Positions 1-7,374 of a stretch of DNA of 38,880 bases are shown one piece after another. The DNA is from Desulfobulbaceae bacterium. Lineage in GTDB: Bacteria; Desulfobacterota; Desulfobulbia; Desulfobulbales; VMSU01. Numbering within the stretch: the first letter of the stretch is position 1; each line of letters begins with the position of its first letter. The position numbers and the translations under genes were made by a program. The notes beneath the pieces were generated by a model. That model did no database searches. It was not told the DNA's origin and worked only from the letters and a program-made list of their open reading frames with translations. The stretch covers positions 1 to 38,880 of the forward strand of contig VMSU01000093.1 of the NCBI GenBank assembly GCA_013792005.1, given 5' to 3'.

Positions 1-301
1 CTCCAATCCCGGTGCCCGTGGAACCGGGTATCTTTATGAGATCTGGTATGAAGATGGATCGGCCGTAAAAAACAATTCCAATAACGATGAGACCTATATT
101 GATGAACACGGTCAAAGTAAGGTGAATGAGGTTAGGGTTCATGATGAACGGCGACTGAAATTATCAACAAAGGGTATTCCCCCCGAACCTGTTCTTGTTG
201 TTCATGAAGGAAAAGCGACAATTATTACAGGATTTGACACAAAAGATCCTCCAATGCAGCCGAACCTGCTTCGTCATTACTGGAGACAGATACCTCAATA
301 A
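1..301 (+). CDS. 3' end of an unknown protein (5' truncated by window edge)
   Basis: An open frame runs from the first complete codon at position 2 to a TAA at 299-301, giving about 99 residues with no start inside the window. The product is hydrophilic, rich in Asn, Asp and Glu, and ends in HYWRQIPQ. I recognise no domain. The next gene starts 35 bases downstream on the same strand behind a good ribosome binding site, so the two are probably co-transcribed. The absence of stops over 99 codons and the sensible codon use support a real gene end. Its function is unknown. Confidence 0.55.
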   Translation, partial: SNPGARGTGYLYEIWYEDGSAVKNNSNNDETYIDEHGQSKVNEVRVHDERRLKLSTKGIPPEPVLVVHEGKATIITGFDTKDPPMQPNLLRHYWRQIPQ

Positions 302-336
302 CCTGAAATGTTATCAACTAGGAGGGATGCAATATC

Positions 337-786
337 ATGCGTATTGTAAAATATTTTAATGTTACCGCAGCTCTATTACTATGTAGCCTGTCGATGTTTC
401 TGAACATAAGTCTTGCTACAGAGCAACCACCAACGGAGTTAAGAGCTTTTATTATGGAAATTGATCTCAAGAACGATCTGATGGTAGTGGCTGAAAAAGA
501 CATCCATCTATTGGCCCAAATCGTTAATGGGAAAAAGGTATGGAAGACTGTTTTTGTAGATGCTCAAGGTAATCCCATCCCAGCTCAAACATATAAAGAA
601 AAGGACAGAGTGCTCGTCCGCGGGGAGGAATCTGCCTCTGGAGCTATCGTTGCTCACGAAATCATTAAGTTTTCCGAACAATCCACAGAGAAAAAAAAGC
701 CGAGCAGCACAAACCCAGAGAATTCTAACTCCTATAATTCTCTTCCACCAGAGATTCGTTTAGAAGGGGGAGTCTGGAAGAATTAG
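337..786 (+). CDS. small secreted protein of unknown function
   Basis: A protein of 149 residues starts at ATG 337, with an AGGAGG ribosome binding site at about 321-326. Residues 1-27 look like a signal peptide: a short basic N-terminus (MRIVKYF), a hydrophobic stretch, and a likely cleavage after ISLATEQ, so the product is probably periplasmic or exported. The mature part has a small beta-rich region (about 30-110) with alternating charged and hydrophobic residues, including the phrase EKDRVLVRGEE. This resembles small OB/SH3-like exported domains, but I cannot name a family. The C-terminal third is low-complexity and rich in Ser, Asn and Pro. It follows the unknown gene at 1-301 and may share its transcript. 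Confidence 0.6.
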   Translation: MRIVKYFNVTAALLLCSLSMFLNISLATEQPPTELRAFIMEIDLKNDLMVVAEKDIHLLAQIVNGKKVWKTVFVDAQGNPIPAQTYKEKDRVLVRGEESASGAIVAHEIIKFSEQSTEKKKPSSTNPENSNSYNSLPPEIRLEGGVWKN

Positions 787-851
787 AGAGGATTGTTTGG
801 ATTTTTCCCAAGCCAGTTCAGTTGGATCAACACTGTACTCTGATGGTAACG

Positions 852-1006
852 GCTCAGGTTGTCAGTTTACGGTTGACAGTTGACGGTGATTGGGTCCTGC
901 CAATGGCTGAGAACACACTGACATTGAGTATCATGCGATGATTTATGACAAACCATAATTCTTTTAACCGTAAACCGATAACTGATTACCGTTAACCTGT
1001 GTAGTT
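852..1006. repeat. Family A palindromic element, copy A1
   Basis: This intergenic stretch has ends built from related inverted blocks of the type CGGTTTACGGTTGACAG and AACCGTAAACCGATAAC. The whole stretch aligns in reverse complement with 36216-36371, including the central TATCATRCGATGA segment. A decayed partial copy lies at 16364-16422 and a short end fragment at 37957-37978. The size, inverted ends, absence of an ORF and dispersed copies fit a MITE-like or REP-like non-autonomous element. The rest of 787-1098 shows nothing else I can name. Confidence 0.6.
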
Positions 1007-1098
1007 ACCTCTGATGAAAGAATAAGTGAGGCATCATCACGTAACTTTCAACCGGAACTAGTTATTCGTCAAGCAACAAAAACACAAGGAAAAGTAAG

Positions 1099-1800
1099 GT
1101 GCATAAACAAGGCATGGAGAGAACGATAGAAAACCAAACAACATGCCTATGCTGCGGAACCTGCTGCATCAAGGGCGGGCCAGCCCTTCACCAATCAGAC
1201 CTTCCACTCATTCATGAGCGACGGCTTGCCCTTGGCGACATGATCACCATTCGCCAAGGTGAGCCTGTCATCTCACCTCTCACCAACAGTGTGGAACCGG
1301 CACGTATTGAACTAATCAAACTTGTCGGTCATAACGATTCCTGGATCTGCCACTTTTTCGACAAAACAAAGAAGACGTGCGGAATCTATGCCCATCGGCC
1401 GCTCGAATGTAAGCTGCTGAAATGTTGGGATTCGTCGTCACTCACCAATATCATCTACCAACACTGTTTAAAACGCGAGGATATATTACAAGATGATGAA
1501 GAACTTTGGGAATTGATCTCATTGCAGGAAGAGCATTGCAGTTTTGCCAAAATCTCTCAACTTTCTACAAAATTTGCTGAAGTCAATGACCAAACTTTAC
1601 TGACAGAAATTGCCCAAATTGTTACTCTGGACTTCAGAATCAGACAAAAAGCTGTCCAAAAGCGGTCCTTAAGTCTAGCTTCAGAACTCCTCTATTTCGG
1701 CAGACCCCTATTCAAATCTCTGAAATTTTTCCAATTAACAATCAAGGAAGATCCATTTGGGGTTACAGTCATCCCTGCATCATTTGGGACGGAGCGATAA
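1099..1800 (+). CDS. YkgJ-family cysteine-cluster protein
   Basis: A 233-residue protein with the CxCCxxCC cluster near the N-terminus (CLCCGTCC, about residues 16-23), followed by CHFFD and then KTCGIYAHRPLECKLLKCW. This is the pattern of the YkgJ/PF03692 family, thought to chelate zinc or an iron-sulfur cluster. The biochemical role of the family is not established. The chosen start is GTG at 1099, because AAGGA lies about 8 bases upstream; an ATG at 1114 is possible. The C-terminal 100 residues are helical and lack further cysteines. Its 3' end overlaps by 21 bases the 3' end of the convergent gene on the other strand, so there is no room for a dedicated terminator. Confidence 0.8.
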   Translation: MHKQGMERTIENQTTCLCCGTCCIKGGPALHQSDLPLIHERRLALGDMITIRQGEPVISPLTNSVEPARIELIKLVGHNDSWICHFFDKTKKTCGIYAHRPLECKLLKCWDSSSLTNIIYQHCLKREDILQDDEELWELISLQEEHCSFAKISQLSTKFAEVNDQTLLTEIAQIVTLDFRIRQKAVQKRSLSLASELLYFGRPLFKSLKFFQLTIKEDPFGVTVIPASFGTER

Positions 1801-3726
1801 TTTTCCCTCGCGGGTGTTTAAATCCATACGGAAGCGGCTCAAATAGTTCATACCCAATAGACCAACGCCCGGTTGATCAGGAATATCGATAACCAAAGCG
1901 CTAACATTATTTTCCACCCAGCCTTCGATCTCCAATGTCTCAATCAGCACCTCGGTGGCCGATATCACTCCCCCTGCTGTTGACACTGAGTGGCTGTCCC
2001 AATGCCCTCCACGAACCGGTCGTAACCCTAAAGATTCAGCCGTAGCAGACGGGATTGTCACTAGTGAGGCCCCGGTATCCACTAGAAAACTTTGTCGAAT
2101 AGATTGATTCAACTCGGAAGTTACTGGAATCCGATTACTTCCTGCAACAAAACGGATCACAACCGTGCCTTCATCTCCCTTCAATTCCGAAATTTTTCGA
2201 GCGAGCAACTCATAACGATCCTGCATTGCTGCAGGGTACTCCATCATGCTTATCAGGCGCTCAGCTCCTTGCCAGTCCCCATTCAGCAAAGCTAACTCAA
2301 CCCCCAATAGATGAACGTATGGGTCATTTGGATAGTAGGCCTTAGCTTTGGCCAAAACTTGAGCCGCCTCGACAAGAGACTTAACAGTGACTAAGGATTG
2401 CAACCAGTCCTGATAGAGTTTAAGGTGCAGTTCATTGACTGCGGGCACATCAACGCCCCCCTTTTCAACAAGATCCTTGCCGAGGGTTTCAAGTTTTATA
2501 ATCGCAGGCTCAATCCCTTGAGTCGATGTGATCACAGGAATCAAGTCAAGCAAGAGTTTGATGTCGCCTATCTCTCGCAAGATATCATCGTTAAGGATAT
2601 CGACAAGTTGCGCCCCTTGACCTTGATGGATGAGTTCCTCAGCCAACTGTTTAAGTAACTTTCCAACAACATCTACCCGCAAGAAGTCGGGTGTGTCGTT
2701 CAACGGCAATTTGGGTTGCCGGGAAAATCCGTCAACAAGGGCTTTCAATCGCTCCAAGGAAGAATTGTTTGCTTTCATGGACAAGGCTAGAGCGAACTTT
2801 TCCTCTCTGCCATTAGCAAAAGTTTGATCATAGAAATTACGAACATCACTGTTTGCTACTATCCTGGAACCAACCGGGCCATTCCAGAGATACACGTTAT
2901 CAAGCCACGCACCAAAAGACCAGCCCACAATCGATTCTTGCTGAATGAACACCCCAAACTCTTTGATGTCCAGGGGTAATGGACAGACCACAAAATATCC
3001 TTGTCTACTGCCTGGCATTAATTGAATGTCTAATATCTCTTTTTGAGACTCAATACTCATCCAGGCTAAGGGAGCGTCAGCAACCCACTGAGCAAGAGAT
3101 GCCTCCCCCTCGTGCTCAGTAAACGAGGCTAACTGCCAAAGGCTGACCACCCTTCCCTTGTTCCAGATCCCTGAAGCAATCTCAGCAGTTGACCCATCAT
3201 CCCGGGAAACCGTCCACTGAGAGCCTCCATATAAAGCCCGAGTCGGCATGGCAATCCAGCCATTCCCCATCAAGGCGGCCTGAAGTTTAGCCATCTGACG
3301 TCCACCGGGTCCAATAATTGAGACCCAACCGGTCCTTAAAATCACCGATTTATCTTGTGCCGATTTTTGAACCTCTGTCTCGTTCGATAAAGGCTTAGCG
3401 TCAGAGGAAACGTCCTGCGGAGTATTGGCATCGTCTAAAACAGCTTTCAGTCGATCTGCCATCTCCTTCCGTTTACTGTTTTTCTTGTTTTGAACTTCCT
3501 CACGCTCAGCTGCAGAAAGTTCCGGTTTACTCTCATCATGCGTAAAGAGCGAATCACGAAATACAAAACCAAAGCCACTAATCCACAGACAAAACATTGC
3601 GAGAATCATCAAACGTTTTCTGTTACGAAAACGATCAACACGCCGTTGAAAGTGAAACGGAGCTCCGCATTGCACACAGTGACTCACAGCATCGTGATTA
3701 TCAGTTTTACATCTGACGCATCTCAC
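1780..3726 (-). CDS. membrane-anchored zinc-ribbon protein with degenerate trypsin-like region and C-terminal retropepsin-like aspartic protease
   Basis: A 648-residue multidomain protein starting at GTG 3726. Residues 1-22 form a zinc ribbon (Cys 3, 6, 17, 20). Residues 38-57 form one membrane helix. A charged linker leads to a region (about 130-290) that reads like a trypsin-fold domain in which the usual catalytic His and Ser motifs are absent (NGWIAMPTRAL in place of a TNAHV-type motif). A helical middle part with a TPR-like stretch (about 430-500) follows. The C-terminal about 130 residues form a retropepsin-like domain with DTGAS at 550-554, a hydrophobic flap region, and GLLGMNYL near the end. 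With one DTGA motif it would act as a homodimer. The helix places most of the protein outside the cytoplasm and the ribbon inside. It lies 178 bases downstream of the ParA gene on the same strand. Substrate unknown; the aspartic-protease assignment is solid, the pseudo-trypsin assignment is inference. Confidence 0.75.
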   Translation of the reverse strand: MRCVRCKTDNHDAVSHCVQCGAPFHFQRRVDRFRNRKRLMILAMFCLWISGFGFVFRDSLFTHDESKPELSAAEREEVQNKKNSKRKEMADRLKAVLDDANTPQDVSSDAKPLSNETEVQKSAQDKSVILRTGWVSIIGPGGRQMAKLQAALMGNGWIAMPTRALYGGSQWTVSRDDGSTAEIASGIWNKGRVVSLWQLASFTEHEGEASLAQWVADAPLAWMSIESQKEILDIQLMPGSRQGYFVVCPLPLDIKEFGVFIQQESIVGWSFGAWLDNVYLWNGPVGSRIVANSDVRNFYDQTFANGREEKFALALSMKANNSSLERLKALVDGFSRQPKLPLNDTPDFLRVDVVGKLLKQLAEELIHQGQGAQLVDILNDDILREIGDIKLLLDLIPVITSTQGIEPAIIKLETLGKDLVEKGGVDVPAVNELHLKLYQDWLQSLVTVKSLVEAAQVLAKAKAYYPNDPYVHLLGVELALLNGDWQGAERLISMMEYPAAMQDRYELLARKISELKGDEGTVVIRFVAGSNRIPVTSELNQSIRQSFLVDTGASLVTIPSATAESLGLRPVRGGHWDSHSVSTAGGVISATEVLIETLEIEGWVENNVSALVIDIPDQPGVGLLGMNYLSRFRMDLNTREGKLSLRPK

Positions 3727-3904
3727 CAGATCTCACCAAACACATTAATCCGTAAAATACTTTGATTACCGATCAGATAAGTAAACCACAAACCCTGAGC
3801 CTGTTTACAAGAGAAAAGAATACGATACGTTGGGTCGTTAAGAACAATCATCTGAGCAGTATTTTTCATAAACCATAGCCTAATGAAGCAATCAGTCACG
3901 AAAC

Positions 3905-4831
3905 TTATCGTAACAACTTATTATTGTTTGCTATTTTCCTGACCAACTCTCGGTAATCGCTCGCCCCTGGTGAACCTGGAGCAAATTCATAGATGCTGCG
4001 ACCATAGGCTGGGGCTTCGGACAGTCTGACATTGTAACGAATAGGAGAACAAACATTATTTCCATACAACTCCTTCAGTTTTTCTAAAATACCAATCGAT
4101 TTTTTAACCCTCATATCAAGAAAGGTTGGCAGGATGTATTTAAGAGCCACCTGAGGCCGATACTTTTGAATTGAGGCAATACTTTTTAAGAATTCAACCA
4201 ATCCCTGAATAGACATGACCTCAAGTGAAACCGGGGCCAGTATTTCAGTAACAAAAAATAGAATGTTAACTGTCAAAGGATCCCACCCAGGAGAGGTGTC
4301 AACGATAACATAATCAAAATCCTTGGTAGGCTCAGCCAAGGTTTCAGCCAGAGTCAATTCGCCGCCAAAATCCTTCCTGCCAATCAGTCGCTTGACCCCA
4401 GCAAGTGATTTTCCACCCCCAAGTAACCACAATCGTTCACGGACCTGGAGCATAGTCTCCTCAGGTCCCAGTTCTCCCAGAACTAACTCAGTAAGTCCAG
4501 CATTAGGTGTCACACCTAACATATAACTGGATTGTCCCTGGGTATCAGTGTCAATCAACAGCACTTTAAACCCGGCGAGAGACAAACCCATAGCAAGATT
4601 TACCGCTGTCGTCGTTTTCCCAACACCGCCTTTGCTCAACGAGACACTTATCTTCCTAGGCCCCTCTTTCTTCTTCACAGGAGGCGGCGCAACAATCGCA
4701 GCAGGCGATTCTGTCAAATCGAGAGGAAAATAATTGCCACAGAATTTGCACTTCGCTTTTTTAACATGAGCAGGGATGGCCTTTTCGTCAATATTGTGCT
4801 GTTTTTTGCAATGGGGACAAATTATAATCAT
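3905..4831 (-). CDS. ParA/MinD-type ATPase with N-terminal zinc ribbon
   Basis: A 308-residue protein. Residues 1-38 are a MJ0042-like zinc ribbon (Cys 5, 8, 28, 31), then a Pro-rich linker. Residues 58-308 are a ParA-type P-loop ATPase with the deviant Walker A KGGVGKTT (67-74), the switch I region IDTDTQGQSS and Walker B VIVDTSP. Such ATPases form dynamic gradients on nucleoid or membrane to position a cargo. A chromosomal ParA would normally lie with a ParB; none is here. Instead the preceding genes encode a ribbon-helix-helix-like protein and a PilZ protein, suggesting an orphan positioning system. The start is ATG 4831 with AAGGAG about 10 bases upstream. The zinc-ribbon fusion is not typical of plasmid ParA. 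Confidence 0.85.
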   Translation of the reverse strand: MIIICPHCKKQHNIDEKAIPAHVKKAKCKFCGNYFPLDLTESPAAIVAPPPVKKKEGPRKISVSLSKGGVGKTTTAVNLAMGLSLAGFKVLLIDTDTQGQSSYMLGVTPNAGLTELVLGELGPEETMLQVRERLWLLGGGKSLAGVKRLIGRKDFGGELTLAETLAEPTKDFDYVIVDTSPGWDPLTVNILFFVTEILAPVSLEVMSIQGLVEFLKSIASIQKYRPQVALKYILPTFLDMRVKKSIGILEKLKELYGNNVCSPIRYNVRLSEAPAYGRSIYEFAPGSPGASDYRELVRKIANNNKLLR

Positions 4832-4882
4832 CGCATCGATACTCCTTAATATTCAGTCTCGGATTCCTCGAGCAATCAAACT

Positions 4883-5278
4883 CTACGACTTCTCGTGATT
4901 TTTTTTAAGCAATTCACGAATCAAGGCGCTATCCTTGCCTTTCTCCACAAACTCATGCAGCACCACAGTGATAGCACTCTCGACAATTCTGGATTTACTC
5001 GCCTTAGATTTCGAATTGGCAGGGAGGAAATCACGAATATCTTCCTTGGCCTCACCCAGATTGTCAAACACCTCTTTAGTCAGATAGTGAGTAGTTTTAT
5101 GCTTCTTCCCCTGACGATTTTTTTTCTTTGCCTTTGGAGATTTCGCTAACGGTTTATTTTGTAAAGCATTCGAATCCATATGAGTCAATTTCATCAACTC
5201 TTCGATTCCACGAACCATACTTGATGAAGAATCATTTAATATGTCACCCAGAATATCGAATTTCTTATTTTCACTCAT
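4883..5278 (-). CDS. small basic protein with ribbon-helix-helix-like C-terminus, ParA partner candidate
   Basis: 131 residues from ATG 5278 (MSENKKFDIL...). A longer frame exists upstream but would run into the PilZ gene, and a weak AGGAT lies just before ATG 5278, so I chose this start. Residues about 45-70 are very Lys-rich (KAKKKNRQGKKHK). Then TTHYLTKEVFDNL, a helix, and KSRIVESAITVVLHEFVEKG follow, which fits the strand-helix-helix pattern of ribbon-helix-helix DNA-binding proteins such as ParG/CopG-type partners of ParA. It sits between the PilZ gene (15 bases upstream) and the ParA gene (51 bases downstream) in one direction. The likely role, by inference, is a DNA-binding or ATPase-stimulating adaptor for the ParA protein. 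Confidence 0.65.
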   Translation of the reverse strand: MSENKKFDILGDILNDSSSSMVRGIEELMKLTHMDSNALQNKPLAKSPKAKKKNRQGKKHKTTHYLTKEVFDNLGEAKEDIRDFLPANSKSKASKSRIVESAITVVLHEFVEKGKDSALIRELLKKNHEKS

Positions 5279-5292
5279 AGCAGATAATCCTA

Positions 5293-5730
5293 TCAAGGTA
5301 CAAAAAGGGAACTGCGACTCTTCTGCAGATAACGGATAATGGCATCCTGGCATTCATTGGAAATCGATATCAGTTCAATTCCACAGAGATCATGAATCCC
5401 GTCATTAGATAAATGCATCACCACCCCATCAGTTGAAAATGAGTGCCCCCCAATGGTAAGCAATATTCCCTGAAACTGAGCAAGGCTCTTCATCTCACCA
5501 GAATGATTGAGGTAGATACCAACGCCACGTTCGCTCAGATTAAATACAACGTAATGATTGCCGTTAATAGTTAACGAAATCTGCTCCTGTTCACCAACCG
5601 GGGTACGGAAACCATGCCGCAAGATTTGCTCAAGCGTCACATGGATTTCAGGGGAACCATCAGAGGTTTTTTCCTCCTGAAAATTATCGTCAGCGTCAAA
5701 CTCAAGGCCATGCCCATATTTTATATCCAT
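5293..5730 (-). CDS. PilZ-domain protein
   Basis: 145 residues from ATG 5730, preceded by a near-perfect AAAGGAGGA ribosome binding site (5736-5744, minus strand), which decides this start over an ATG 21 bases further out. The centre carries a PilZ-like pattern: an Arg-containing segment (HGFRTPVGEQEQISLTI), a strand with YVVFNLSERGVGIYL matching the (D/N)xSxxG box, then a second strand pair ending HDLCGIELISIS. PilZ domains bind c-di-GMP through RxxxR and (D/N)xSxxG. The second box is clear but the RxxxR box is reduced to one Arg, so binding is uncertain. It is the first gene of a three-gene run with the RHH-like and ParA genes. Confidence 0.75.
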   Translation of the reverse strand: MDIKYGHGLEFDADDNFQEEKTSDGSPEIHVTLEQILRHGFRTPVGEQEQISLTINGNHYVVFNLSERGVGIYLNHSGEMKSLAQFQGILLTIGGHSFSTDGVVMHLSNDGIHDLCGIELISISNECQDAIIRYLQKSRSSLFVP

Positions 5731-5751
5731 GCCAATCCTCCTTTGCCTCAA

Positions 5752-6072
5752 TCCACAACATTTCTTATATCATTAAATGATGTAACGTATTCGATGTCAA
5801 TCGCTAACTACTAAATATCCCAGAATGATACGGTTGCTAGAAAACGTATCTCAAAAACAACGTTATAGAAATACTGTATCTGATCACAGGGTAGGGACTT
5901 TCACCCCATTAGTTCACGCCCGTACCGGGCGTACACCAGTGCATACAGCGGAACGCCGGGAAGCACTGTTTTTTTGTTCATCTACAATGGCGGCGTCCAC
6001 TGATGCTTGGCGTTCAGCTCTCAATTTAATATTCCTATTGACGAATGACGTATCTCGTCATGTCATATAGCT
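5752..6072. other. non-coding stretch between PilZ run and higBA
   Basis: No credible gene is seen. A GC-richer block at about 5905-5975 includes the small palindrome GCCCGTACCGGGC and contrasts with AT-rich flanks. It may be the scar of an older insertion. The divergent promoters of the PilZ run and of higBA must lie here, but I cannot place -35/-10 boxes with confidence. Confidence 0.35.
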
Positions 6073-6357
6073 ATGATCAAATCCTTCAAATGCAAAGATA
6101 CGGAAAAGCTTTTTGACGATTTGGATGTAAAAAAATTCAGAAGTTTTTCTAGGACAGCAAGAATAAAACTTGAAGTTCTGAATGCAGCTATTTCTTTGCA
6201 AAGTTTGCGAATTCCCCCTGGGAATAGGCTTGAGCAGTTAAAAGGCGATAGAAGCGGACAGCACAGCATTAGGATTAACGACCAGTGGCGTATTTGTTTC
6301 GTATGGTCGGCAGAAAACGTCTTCGACGTAGAAATTGTTGATTATTACAAGGGGTAG
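6073..6357 (+). CDS. higB: HigB-type toxin (RelE/ParE superfamily mRNA interferase)
   Basis: 94 residues, the usual length for HigB (plasmid maintenance killer family, PF05015). Diagnostic stretches are MIKSFKCKDTEKLF at the N-terminus, RLEQLKGDRSGQHSIRIND in the middle and the strand QWRICFVWS, ending in VEIVDYYKG. HigB toxins cleave ribosome-bound mRNA. The stop codon is 4 bases before the antitoxin start, and the toxin-first order is typical of higBA. Transcription is expected to be repressed by the HigA protein binding upstream of this gene. Confidence 0.9.
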   Translation: MIKSFKCKDTEKLFDDLDVKKFRSFSRTARIKLEVLNAAISLQSLRIPPGNRLEQLKGDRSGQHSIRINDQWRICFVWSAENVFDVEIVDYYKG

Positions 6358-6361
6358 AATT

Positions 6362-6688
6362 ATGGCAACCAAACTAACTCCAATCACTCCGGGCGATGTA
6401 TTATTGGAAGAATTTCTTAAGCCAATGGAAATCACTCAAAACCAGTTAGCAAAAGACATTAATGTCCCTGCAAACCGGGTAAGTCAAATTATCCATGGCA
6501 AAAGAGAAATTACTGCTGATACTGCGTTACGTCTCGGTAAGTATTTTGGTATTGAGCCGGAATTTTGGCTCAACCTTCAGGTACGGTACAATATGAAAAT
6601 AGCTAAAAGTAAAGTGGGCAAGTTAATTGATAGAGAAGTTAAAAATCACTTTTCTCAAACTAACCATCGCAATCTTTCGTCCACATAA
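6362..6688 (+). CDS. higA: HigA-type antitoxin (XRE family helix-turn-helix)
   Basis: 108 residues from ATG 6362. Residues about 7-75 form the XRE helix-turn-helix typical of HigA (TPGDVLLEEFLKPMEITQNQ, then VPANRVSQIIHGKREIT and ALRLGKYFGIEPEFWLNLQ). It neutralises HigB and autoregulates the operon. The start at 6362 is favoured over an upstream ATG at 6335 that would overlap higB, since HigA proteins normally begin close to the PGDVL motif. The C-terminus (NHFSQTNHRNLSST) is a little unlike relatives and may have been altered by the junction with the decayed sequence that follows. Confidence 0.9.
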   Translation: MATKLTPITPGDVLLEEFLKPMEITQNQLAKDINVPANRVSQIIHGKREITADTALRLGKYFGIEPEFWLNLQVRYNMKIAKSKVGKLIDREVKNHFSQTNHRNLSST

Positions 6689-6771
6689 AATGCTGATTTC
6701 ACAGCAATAATTAACAACACCGCAGCAAGAAGCGAGATATTAAACCCAAGCTTTGCAATAAATCCGAATCG

Positions 6772-6802
6772 GGTAAGGGCGGGTTTCTCTCCCGCCCTTA
6801 CC
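6772..6802. repeat. perfect 12-bp hairpin between higA and kinase remnant
   Basis: GGTAAGGGCGGG at 6772-6783 pairs perfectly with CCCGCCCTTACC at 6791-6802 around the 7-base loop TTTCTCT. There is no T-run on either side, so it is a poor rho-independent terminator. It lies exactly where higBA-side sequence ends and the histidine-kinase remnant begins, and may mark an insertion or excision junction. Confidence 0.55.
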
Positions 6803-6820
6803 ACACTATCCTTTCCCGAC

Positions 6821-6991
6821 CTTCTCGCAAAGATTGGTATCGAGAAGTCGAACATCAAAAAACATAACGGCGCCATCACAGTGGACAGTCAAGAAGGAAA
6901 AGGCTCTTGTTTCACCGTCTCTATCCCGCTACGCGACGCCCTGCACGACAACAGGCTTGACGATTTTATCTCAGCGCGAATTGCACCTTAA
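6821..6991 (+). pseudogene. C-terminal remnant of a sensor histidine kinase
   Basis: The frame ending at TAA 6989-6991 reads as the last strand-helix elements of an HATPase_c domain: NIKKHNGAITVDSQEGKGS followed by CFTVSIPLR. This matches the usual kinase ending (K-I-I-x-x-H-G-G-x-I-x-V-x-S-x-x-G-x-G-S-x-F-x-x-x-L-P). The N, G1 and F boxes, the phospho-acceptor His and any start codon are missing, and the frame upstream loses similarity at about 6821. It is therefore a fragment, not a gene. It lies between higA and the metacaspase gene. Confidence 0.6.
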
Positions 6992-7109
6992 TTTTCTTGA
7001 GAAGAAAACAGCCAGACGTCATCTTCTTGATTAACAATAAAAAGAAGACCTCATGCAACAGCACGCGTGACGCTTAATTCCGCAAAAATCATGCTCCATT
7101 CCTCTACAT

Positions 7110-7153
7110 AACTACTAATACAAACAATAATTACTTGATTTATATTAGTAGTT
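7110..7153. repeat. inverted repeat upstream of metacaspase gene
   Basis: AACTACTAATA (7110-7120) is repeated in reverse complement as TATTAGTAGTT (7143-7153), 22 bases apart, in an AT-rich stretch about 220 bases before the metacaspase start. It could be an operator or a cruciform. Nothing else is recognisable in 6992-7374. Confidence 0.4.
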
Positions 7154-7374
7154 CCGCTATCTACTGTTAATAAATTACCATAACATCAACCACGCCGCAC
7201 TTATCTCACCTTCTCAGCTCATCCCTGGACACTATGTCCAAGAAAAGGAGCGAATAGAATAACATCCATACAGTCACCAGATTTACTCATTTTATCTGCC
7301 ACACAACCCAAGAGGTTAAAAAGCCGTAACTTCTGCCCACCACGCACATCAAACCATGAAAAGAGGAGAAAAAA

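Noticed and set aside
3905-4831. plasmid or prophage partition locus
   Set aside because: No ParB, iterons, replication or phage genes are nearby; the zinc-ribbon fusion and PilZ neighbour point to a chromosomal orphan ParA.
5825-6070. 81-residue frame upstream of higB
   Set aside because: It has no ribosome binding site and an odd composition; it appears to be a translation of a non-coding scar, though a decayed gene cannot be excluded.
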